Shown in pieces: positions 39,535 through 48,400 of a stretch of 64,000 bases of DNA. This DNA is from Marinicella algicola (GTDB taxonomy: Bacteria; Pseudomonadota; Gammaproteobacteria; Xanthomonadales; Marinicellaceae): assembly GCF_028401385.1 (NCBI RefSeq), contig NZ_JAQOMR010000001.1, positions 684,501-748,500 on the forward strand, read 5' to 3'. A model generated the notes under the pieces. That model was not told the origin of the DNA. It worked only from the letters and a program-made list of their open reading frames with translations, and searched no databases. Position 1 is the first letter of the stretch, and each line of letters begins with the position of its first letter. The translations under genes and the position numbers were made by a program.

Positions 39535-40527
39535 ATGACCAAGGCAACCACAGGCGCTGCAGACCATCACACGGGCATCTGGCCTGTTATGCTCACGCCC
39601 TTCACAGAGAAACTAGAAGTCGACTGGTTTTCGCTGGAAAGCCTGATCGACTGGTATCTCGGCTCGGGCGTTCATGGTCTCTTCGCAAACTGCCAGTCCA
39701 GCGAGATGTTCTTTCTGGGCGACGCCGAATCGAGAAAGCTGACGCGGTTTGTCGTCGATTATGTCGATGGACGGGTTCCCGTCGTTGCTTCCGGCCACAC
39801 CGGTAGCGCCCCTAGTCATCAGGCTGAGCAGCTTCAGGCTGTCGCTGAATGCGGTGTCGACAGTGTTATCATGATTTCCAATCGGCTGGCAGCTCAGGAT
39901 CAGTCAGACAGCGTCTTTCTTGAAAACCTTTCAGCGCTTACAGAAAAACTGCCGACCAATGTCGGACTTGGCGTTTATGAATGCCCCTATCCTTACAAAC
40001 GTCTCTTGAGTGACGAGGCGGTTTCATGGGCTGCAAAGTCCGACCGGTTCACCTTCCTGAAGGATACCTGCTGCAACATTGATATTCTTGCCCGCCGCGC
40101 TGAACTGGCTGCCGGTACACGCCTGCATATCGCCAATGCCAATGCGCAGACGTTTCTGCAAAGCTTGAAGGCCGGTTGCCATGGCTATAGCGGTGTGATG
40201 GCGAATTTCCATCCCGCGCTTTATGTCTGGCTGTTCGAAAACTGGCAGAAAGAGCCGGAAAAGGCTGAAACCCTTTCCAACTATCTGTCGCTGGCCGCAC
40301 TGACTGAAAGCATGAGCTACCCAGCCTGTGCCAAGGACTACCAGAAAGTAATTGGCAACTTCTCCACGATGAAGTGCCGCTCACTTCCCACCGGCGGATA
40401 TTTCGATAACCACTTTTCGTCAACGGTCGCTCAGATGATTTCACTTGGTGACTGGTTGAACGAAACGCTGCAACTGGGTCTGCGCCCTTCCGGCCAAGCC
40501 TCGGCAACGCGGGTTGCCGCCGAGTGA
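39535..40527 (+). CDS. DapA/NanA-family aldolase
   Basis: A 330-residue TIM-barrel protein of the dihydrodipicolinate synthase/N-acetylneuraminate lyase family. The start is GIWPVMLTPFTEKLEVDW. The active-site Tyr is probably in VGLGVYECPYPYK, and the Schiff-base Lys is in RFTFLKDTCCN at about residue 180. Family members join or split pyruvate and an aldehyde; the substrate cannot be read from sequence. The downstream sialidase-like gene and TctCBA importer suggest use of a sialic-acid-like or sugar-acid compound, in which case it would act as a lyase. Confidence 0.8.
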   Translation: MTKATTGAADHHTGIWPVMLTPFTEKLEVDWFSLESLIDWYLGSGVHGLFANCQSSEMFFLGDAESRKLTRFVVDYVDGRVPVVASGHTGSAPSHQAEQLQAVAECGVDSVIMISNRLAAQDQSDSVFLENLSALTEKLPTNVGLGVYECPYPYKRLLSDEAVSWAAKSDRFTFLKDTCCNIDILARRAELAAGTRLHIANANAQTFLQSLKAGCHGYSGVMANFHPALYVWLFENWQKEPEKAETLSNYLSLAALTESMSYPACAKDYQKVIGNFSTMKCRSLPTGGYFDNHFSSTVAQMISLGDWLNETLQLGLRPSGQASATRVAAE

Positions 40528-40562
40528 GATAACCGACCAAATTCATCGAAGAGGAGGAGACC

Positions 40563-41644
40563 TTGTCGATGCTGACAGCAAGACTTCTGAGCCAGACATT
40601 TGTCGTTCCGCTCAACCATGACCTTTTCAGGAATTGCCACGCTTCCACCGTCGTTGTCCTCAAAGACAATAGCCGACTGGTCGCCTTTTTCGGCGGTGAG
40701 CGCGAAGGCGAGGGCGATGTTGCGATCTGGACCGTCAGGGGTGACGGTTCGAATTGGGAAGAACCACGGCGACTGTTTGCAGAAGACGGGCTGGCACACT
40801 GGAACCCCGTACTCCTCAACGAAGGCGATACGGTCTGGCTTTTCTACAAGGTCGGTCCGACAGTGCATGAGTGGACCACCCGCTGGAGCATGTCGCATGA
40901 TGGAGGGGTGAGTTGGACCGAGCCTTCAGAACTTGTGGCCGGTGACAAGGCGCCGCGCGGCCCGGTCAAGAACAAGCTTCTCGTGATGTCGAATGGTGAG
41001 TGGCTGGCCCCGGCCTCAGTAGAAACCAATGAGATCTGGGACGCCTTTGTCGATATTTCACCGGACAAAGGCGAAAGCTGGCGCCGGGTCGACGTTCCTT
41101 TCACCCATCAAACCAGCGCTGAAGAAAAGAGCGACAGCGGCGTATGGGGCGGTCTGGCTGAAAACGCCCTTTGGGAAACCGATCCTCAAAAGGTTTTCAA
41201 ATGGGATGGCGTGATCCAGCCAAGTGCGTGGAATCCCAACCAGGCCACATCCATATGCTGATGCGCTCGACACGCGGTTTTCTGTACCGATCTGACTCCA
41301 GCGATTTTGGCAGAACCTGGTCAGAAGCCTATCCGACCAAAACCGTCAACAACAATTCCGGCATCGATGTTGCCGACACAGGCGGCGCTCTGGCGCTGGC
41401 CTTTAACCCCAATGGCGGCAACTGGGGCCGTCGTACGCCTCTTTCCCTGGCGCTTTCAAATGATAATGCCGAAACTTTTCATCGGGTTATCGACCTAGAA
41501 ACTGAAGAGGGCGAGTTCTCGTATCCGGCGATTATTGCTCAAGGGAAAGAGCTCCACCTGACTTACACCCACAATCGTAAGTCAATTATCTACTGCCATT
41601 TGACACTGGAGGATGGCGCGTTATCCGGCTTGAAAAAGAAATAA
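40563..41644 (+). CDS. Sialidase-like (BNR repeat) protein (one frame break)
   Basis: The repaired length is 360 residues. It has Asp-box/BNR sequences: RWSMSHDGGVSWTEP, DISPDKGESWRRVD and SDSSDFGRTWSEAYP, each at a blade turn of a six-bladed propeller. The frame breaks near 41232, where GG should be GGG (PSAWESQPGHIHMLMRSTRG). It belongs to the exo-alpha-sialidase-like/BNR-4 group, which also includes other glycosidases and lyases. No signal peptide is seen, so a cytoplasmic action on an imported compound is likely. The start TTG at 40563 follows GAGGAGGAGA; ATG at 40569 is the alternative. Confidence 0.75.
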
Positions 41645-41681
41645 ACAGGCCGAAATCAACAGTATAACAAGGGAGTTGAGA

Positions 41682-42649
41682 ATGTTAAAAGCAATAGGTT
41701 TAGCGCTGTGTGGAGTACTGGCACTGGCTAGTGTTCAGGCCACCGCGCAGGAACTGACATATCCGGAGAAAAACATCACTGTCATCATCCCGAAAAATCC
41801 GGGTGGCGGCACGGATACGTCTGCGCGTTTGACACTTGAATATGCCAAGAAATATCTTCCGGAAGGCGTTATCTTCGTTCCGGAAAACAAGCCTGCCGGC
41901 AACGGTGTGACAGGCCTCATCGAGGCTGCACGCGCCAAGCCCGATGGTCAGACCCTGGTGATGACCACTGTTGAGCTGGCCATGTTCCCGCACCAGGGCA
42001 AGTCGCCGGTCAATTATGAAAACTTTACCGGCCTTTATGCTCCGATCGCTGACCCGGCTTCGCTGGTGGTCAATGCCAACAGCCCATACGAGACGCTTGA
42101 AGAGCTTGTGGCAGCGGCCAAGAAAACCCGGGCGATATTCAGGTTGCCAATTCCGGCACGGGCGCGATCTTTGATCTCGCTACGCTCAATATGGAACAGC
42201 AGCTCGGGATCGAACTGAAGCGGATTCCGTATTCAGAAGGTATCGGCCCGGCAATTGCTGCACTGGTGGGTGGTCACGTTGATGCCGTTATCACCACGCC
42301 GGGCGCTGCCAAGCCGCAGATTGATGCCGGTGCGCTGCGGATGCTCGGTGTCATGGACTCCAAGCGCTTTGACCTGTTTCCCGACGTTCCGACCTTCAAT
42401 GAAGTTCTGGGTGCTGGCACAGACACGCAGCTGCGTGCATGGGCAGCCATTGCCGGTCCTGCCAATATGCCGGAAGACGTCAAGGCTCAGCTGGTTGAAG
42501 TCTTCACAGCCGTTGCTGCCGATCCTGATTTCCAGCAGGCCATGAAAAACCAGGGCATCATGCCGAGCATGATTGTCGGTGATGAAGTCTCCGAAATGAT
42601 GATGCGCGACGACGAAATGTACGCCAAGCTCATCAAAGAATCCCAGTAA
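41682..42649 (+). CDS. tctC: TTT-type binding protein (TctC/Bug family, one frame break)
   Basis: The repaired length is 322 residues. The signal peptide is MLKAIGLALCGVLALASVQA, cleaved after TAQ. The mature start YPEKNITVIIPKNPGGGTDT has the conserved loop of Bug proteins, and NKPAGNGVTGLIEAARAKPD is the second ligand loop. The frame breaks near 42130 (AAAA for AAAAA). It captures an organic acid for the TctAB permease. The ribosome-binding site is AAGGGAG. A strong hairpin follows the stop. Confidence 0.85.
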
Positions 42650-42669
42650 GCAATAATTGCTGCGCTCAA

Positions 42670-42706
42670 CCGTGGCCCCCTTTATTAAAAGAAAAGGGGG
42701 CCACGG
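42670..42706 (+). promoter_or_regulatory. Long intercistronic hairpin between tctC and tctB
   Basis: CCGTGGCCCCCTTT (42670-42683) pairs perfectly over 14 bases with AAAGGGGGCCACGG (42693-42706) around a nine-base loop. Hairpins at this place commonly stop exonucleases or part of the polymerases, so that far more binding protein than permease is made. Confidence 0.7.
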
Positions 42707-42727
42707 CTCCGGGCGGGGAGGAAAGCA

Positions 42728-43189
42728 ATGAAAAAATATAATGTCCTGGTGGCAGGCGCTTCTGTTCTTTTGGGCCTTGCCATTTTCTGGTTCTCCCGCG
42801 GTCTGACGACAATATCGGCTGACGGCGTTCCCGGAGAAGCTTTCTGGCCGCATATGATTGCATGGCTTTTAATCGGCCTTGGTGTTTTGCAGCTGATCGA
42901 GGTCATCGCATTTCCCGCCACAAACGCTGATCGCACAGTCACTCTTGGTGGGACGGGGAACCTTTGGGCCTATCTGACGGCAGCCGTCGCTTTCGGATTT
43001 GCAACGCTGATGACGTGGGCTGGCTTCCTGATCGCCGGTGGTGTCACGATGCCGATTGTGATGCTGATCATGGGCGAGCGGCGTCCGTTGGTCATCGGCC
43101 TCACAACTGTGGCTGCCATTGGCGTCATCTGGTTCTTCTTCGTTCACATTTTCAACATTTCATTGCCGGTCCCGGCATTCGTGGAATAG
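42728..43189 (+). CDS. tctB: TTT-type small membrane subunit
   Basis: A 153-residue protein with four membrane segments: VLVAGASVLLGLAIFWFSRG, MIAWLLIGLGVLQLIEVIAF, AYLTAAVAFGFATLMTWAGF and VIGLTTVAAIGVIWFFFVHI. This is the size and layout of TctB, the small subunit of tripartite tricarboxylate transporters. The ribosome-binding site is GGGGAGGAAAG. Lies between tctC and tctA, 22 bases before the latter. Confidence 0.8.
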   Translation: MKKYNVLVAGASVLLGLAIFWFSRGLTTISADGVPGEAFWPHMIAWLLIGLGVLQLIEVIAFPATNADRTVTLGGTGNLWAYLTAAVAFGFATLMTWAGFLIAGGVTMPIVMLIMGERRPLVIGLTTVAAIGVIWFFFVHIFNISLPVPAFVE

Positions 43190-43211
43190 CGCCGGGGAAA
43201 GAACCAGAACC

Positions 43212-44740
43212 ATGCATGATATTCTTCAAGCCGCAGGCATTGTCTTCAGCTACCAGACGCTTCTGGTGGTTTTCATGGGTACACTTGCCGGTATTCTGAT
43301 TGGCTCACTGCCAGGCCTGACAGTGAATATGGGCATCGCACTGCTGATGCCGCTAACTTTCTCCTTCCAGGGGCTGGAAGGCATCTTGATGCTGCTCGGC
43401 GTTTATTGCGGCGCCATTTACGGTGGCTCTATCAGCGCCATTTTGATCAACACACCTGGAACACCCGCCTCTGCTGCAACAGTTCTCGACGGCTATCCGA
43501 TGACGCTGAAGGGCGAAGCCGGACGCGCGCTTGGTCTGTCGACGGCAAGTTCCATGTTCGGTGGCCTTTTCTCTGCCTTGGCGTTGATCATCGTTGCCCC
43601 GCAACTGGCAAAGGTTGCCACGGGGCTGGCGGCACCGGATTACTTCGCACTGGGCGTTTTCGGCATCTCGATCATTACCTCGGTCTCATCGCAATCTGTT
43701 ATCAAGGGCCTGATGGGGGCTGCGTCGGTTTGTTCATTGCCACGATCGGTCTTGATCCGATGACGGCCGGAATGCGGTTCACATTCGATTCCTTTTATCT
43801 GATGGGTGGCATCTCGTTCGTTCCCGTTCTTGTCGGTCTGTTTGCCTTTTCCCAAGCGCTTCTGGGCATTGAGGAAAACTGGAAAGAGCGCATGGAAAAC
43901 GCGCCGAAGCGGCCACGCACCAAAATTACGCGGGTGCTGCCGACCTGGGTGGATTTCCGCCGTGTTCTGCCGACCTATATCCGCTCCTCGGTCATCGGCA
44001 CGGCCATCGGCTCCATCCCTGGCACAGGCGGCGATATTGCGTCCTTTGTTTCCTATACAGAGGCCAAGCGCTGGTCGAAGCATCCTGAAGAATTCGGCAA
44101 AGGCTCGATTGAAGGTGTTTCTGCTCCTGAAGCGGGGGCCAATTCGGTTGCCGGTGGTGCCATGGTGCCGCTGATGACCCTTGGAATTCCCGGTGACGGC
44201 GCAACCGCCATCATGATGGGTGCCTTCATGGTGCAAGGCCTTCAGCTTGGTCCGCTGCTGTTCACCGAACATCCGGTTGAGGTCAACACGATTTTCATCG
44301 GCCTTTTGGTCGCCAACCTGATGATGGGCATTCTGGGCTTTTCTTCGATCCGCCTGTTCACCCGCGTTATGTCGGTTCCGCGCAATCTGCTGGTTCCGAT
44401 CATCCTCGTGCTGTGCACAGTGGGTGCATATTCGGTCAATAATACGATGATCGATGTGTTTGTGATGATGATCGCCGGTGTCTGCGCTTACGTATTGCTG
44501 AAGCTCGACTTCTCGATGTCGCCGGTCATTATCGGCATCATTCTGGGGCCGATGGTTGAAGGCAATCTTCGCCGCTCGCTGATCATGTCCGATGGCGACT
44601 TCTCGATCTTCGCCACAAGCCCGGTCTGCGCAATCTTCCTCATGATCGCCCTTCTAACGCTGACGATCCCCGTTATCGGCCCGAAAATCAAGGCACGCCG
44701 ACAGGCACGCAAGGCAGCCGAAAGAGGGGCTGACGCCTGA
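43212..44740 (+). CDS. tctA: TTT-type large membrane subunit (one frame break)
   Basis: The repaired length is 509 residues with about twelve membrane segments. The TctA family motifs are MGTLAGILIGSLPGLTVNMG and YGGSISAILINTPGTPASAA in the first half, and AIGSIPGTGGDIASFVSYTE and MTLGIPGDGATAIMMGAFMV in the second. The two glycine-rich loops form the inverted-repeat core of the permease. The frame breaks near 43715 (five Gs for six; the join reads GLMGGCVGLFIATIGLDP). The last gene of the operon, followed by a strong terminator. Confidence 0.85.
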
Positions 44741-44774
44741 TGAGGCGGAACCGTTATCAATGATCTAAAAGAAG

Positions 44775-44799
44775 AACCGGCAGTTTTCTGCCGGTTTTT
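44775..44799 (+). terminator. Rho-independent terminator after tctA
   Basis: AACCGGCAG (44775-44783) pairs with CTGCCGGTT (44788-44796) around TTTT, followed by a T-run to 44799. A textbook terminator 35 bases after tctA. Confidence 0.9.
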
Positions 44800-44805
44800 C
44801 TGCGC

Positions 44806-45240
44806 TCAGCCTTCAGCAAAAAACTGCGCCCCCACAAGCTTTTTGACGACGAAATTGCTGCGTTTAATCAATGTATCAGAAGATACCAGATCAGGCTGAT
44901 CGCCCGGATGGGTTGAGCCGCTGTCGAGTTGTTCCGGGCGTCCCGGAAGCGAAAGCGTGGCGAGCTTCGGCCCCGTCGCCGCAATCACCTTACTGCCGCG
45001 CGGGACGGTAAACCGTGTCGACTTCAGACGCTGCGATTCTTCTCCATCCTCGGTTTGCAGGACCACGATATTGGCGGCGTTTCAGGTCTCAAGGCCATAG
45101 CCTTCCAGGCCGAGCGCTTTGACCGAATTCACTGTGAGGCAGTCGAAGATCGCCTTCTTGTCTTCCTCGTCCGATAGCTGGATCAGGCTTACTTCAACAC
45201 GCTGCCCGCAATATCAGCGGTAGCATGAATGAAGCCGGAA
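44806..45240 (-). pseudogene. Cytosine deaminase-like amidohydrolase, C-terminal remnant
   Basis: The reverse strand reads AIFDCLTVNSVKALGLEGYG, then after an in-frame TGA continues NAANIVVLQTEDGEESQRLK and FTVPRGSKVIAATGPKLATL. This matches the C-terminal end of cytosine-deaminase-type amidohydrolases (GYGLE-G-x-A-x-VVLQ). The stop codon and missing N-terminal metal site mark it as a remnant. From 45241 to 45498 no gene is seen. Confidence 0.6.
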
Positions 45241-45498
45241 ACCACTTAAGAACCAGCACCGGCCTGTTCAAACAAAACAAGCCACTTCATCATCATAGCC
45301 CCTCTAAACGAAGCGAAAAGGGGTGAGATCGCGAATGGTTCAACGAACTCCTCCAGGCCACGATCGACAAGCTGGAAGGAGGGTACCCTGTTTCATCCAA
45401 AGGTTGAAAATATGACTTGGAAAATGCTCGTATATGGTCAATAGTCAGTTGTCTTGAAATGTTCAAACTTATTTTGAGTGATGGTGAGGGCTTACACG

Positions 45499-48400
45499 AT
45501 GAGGGTATCTTCAACCCGATACTTGACGAGCGCAAATGCTGAAATCGATTTCGAGCACGGAGGGAAGGTTCTGTCCTCGCTTCAACTGACAAGAAGGCGC
45601 CTTACGCTGACTGTCTCCGCTGCGTCGCTGTCCTTCATACTCGCGCTTGTACCCATCACAGCCGCAGCCAGCGATGTTTCCGATGCCAATGCTGCACTGA
45701 CGGCGGCAATTCAGGCGTATGCAAGCGCCCCCACTGTTGCGAATGCGGCGGCGATCAGTTCCGCATACACCACCTACAATGCTGCCGTGGCTGCCAATGC
45801 TACGACGACCTACACAACGCCGACCACAAACATCACCAAGGAGGTGGTGAACAGCGAAGTCGTCATTTACGTCGACAATACGACGATAAGCTATCAAGAT
45901 CCCGGTGCCTTGGGTAATGGTGAAGCGTTCGACGTCCAGAGCGGCGGCGATCTGTTTTTCGGCAGCGCTACGACCAGTCTCGCCGATGCTGGTGCCAATT
46001 CATCGATCGTGTTTGACAGTAATGCAACTGGTGAAGGCGCAGCGATACACAGCGGTGGCGGCGCAGTGACGATTGTCGATAGCCTCTTCTCCAATGGTTC
46101 CTCGGGTATCAATGGATCGGCGCTTTCCAATCAAGATGGCGGCTCGATGACGATTGTGGACAGTCGTTTTTTCAACAATGACGGTAATTTGAGCGGCACG
46201 GTTTTCAATGACGATGGCAGTACACTCACAATTGCCAACAGCCGTTTCGATCAGAATTCGAGCTCCCAGGAAGGCGGAGCCATCGCGAGCACGGCCGGTG
46301 GCACCGTTATTGTCGTAGACAGCAGCTTTTCCGACAATACGGCAGGTAGCGTGGGTGGCGCCGTCGACAATAGCGCTGGCACATTGCAGGTCGCCGGCAG
46401 TAGTTTCTCCGGAAATAGTGCAGCCGCTGGCGGTGCGTTAATCAACACCGGCACTTCAACGATTAAAAACAGCAGTTTTTCCGAAAATACAGCGCAGTTT
46501 GGCGGTGCGTTATACAACTCTGGAATATTGTCGATCACCGACAGCAGCTTCACCGGCAATTCGGCCAACCTTGGCGGCGGCGGAATTTTGGCAGCCGGTG
46601 GAACAATCGATCTGGTAACAACCAGTGGCAATGTCAGCCTGTTTTCCGGCAATACCTCAGGCGGGGAAGAAAATTCGATTGCGCTCTCTTCGGGGGCGGG
46701 CAGTACAACAACTCTCGACACATCGGTGGAAAGCGGCGGGCTGCTCGATATTCGCGACCCGATGTCGATTTTTCTGGTAATGCCGGAACGCTTGCCATTG
46801 CCAAATCCGGTGCTGGTGTCTGGGCTCTGGGTGGTGAAAATGAATTCACTCAAACTGGTGCCGGGAAGACGACCTTTGATGTGTCGGAAGGGACATTCTA
46901 TCTTTACCGCGAGGGTGAAGTGGCCAATGCCACGGCCTCAGATGCCAATGCTACGGTCGGGGTTGCCACGATCGCTCTTGCCGGTGCAGATTCAGAATTT
47001 ACGCTTGGTGGCGATGCAACGTTGGTGGCCGCAGGGGACAATGCCATTACCACTGACGGTGCCATCACGTTTGCCGATGGTGCAACGATCCGCGGTGGCA
47101 CGGCAGGTGATGCAACCGCTCTTCCCAACAGATCTGCCCCACTGATGACGCTGGGTGGCGCCACTTCGCTGGACCTTTCAGGATCCGGCGGCGTTTCGCA
47201 GCTGGATGGCACGGTAAACCTGGCCGCCCCCGCCAGCGCCGATACCTTTACCTTGAATGCCGACCTGGTTGATGGCGTAGGCACAGGCAGCGTCAATGTT
47301 CTAGGCGCGGGCCGCACGGTTCTGACCGGCACCAATACTTATACCGGCGCCACCACTATCACCGATAGTGCCACACTGGCGCTTACAGGCACGGGCAGCA
47401 TTGCCGCATCCAGCGGTGTGAATGTTGGCACCAGCAGTACATTCGATATTGCTGATACCACCGCCGGTGCGTCGATCATCACATTAAACGGCGCTGGTTC
47501 GACGGTTCTGGGAGATCAGATGTTGACCCAGACTGCTGCCAACGGCGCCTATGCCGGTGTCATCTCCGGCACTGGCAGCATGGCGGTCACCACCGCCAGC
47601 ACCTACACGCTTTTAGGAAATAACACCTATACCGGCGATACGCAGGTCCTGGCAGGCACACTTCAGCTTGGCAATGGCGGGACGAGTGGTGCAATTGTTG
47701 GCAATGCGGCGATCAGCAGCGGTGCCACGCTTGCGGTCAATCGCAGTGATGTCTGGACCTATGACGGCACGATCAGCGGTGCGGGTGACTTTTCTCAAAA
47801 TGGCACAGGCCGTACGGTTCTGACCGGCACCAATACCTACACTGGCAGCACGCAGATCGAGCAAGGAACACTGGCGCTTACAGGCACGGGCAGCTTTGCC
47901 GCGTCCAGCGGTGTGAATGTTGGCACCAGCAGCACATTCGATATTGCTGATACCACCGCCGGTGCGTCGATCATCACATTAAACGGCGCTGGTTCGACGG
48001 TTCTGGGAGATCAGATGTTGACCCAGACTGCTGCCAACGGCACCTATGCCGGTGTCATCTCCGGCACAGGCAGCATGGCGGTCACCACCGCCAGCACCTA
48101 CACGCTTTTAGGAAATAACACTTATACCGGCGATACGCAGGTCCTGGCAGGCACACTTCAGCTTGGCAATGGCGGGACGAGTGGTGCAATTGTTGGCGAT
48201 GCGGCGATCAGCAGCGGTGCCACGCTTGCGGTCAATCGCAGTGATGTCTGGACCTATGATGGCACGATCGGCGGTGCAGGGTCTTCTCTCAAGATGGCAC
48301 AGGCCGCACAATCCTGACGGCTGATAACACCTATACCGGTGGCACGCAGGTGACAGCCGGGATCTTGCAACTTGGCAATGGCGGCACAAGTGGTGCAATT

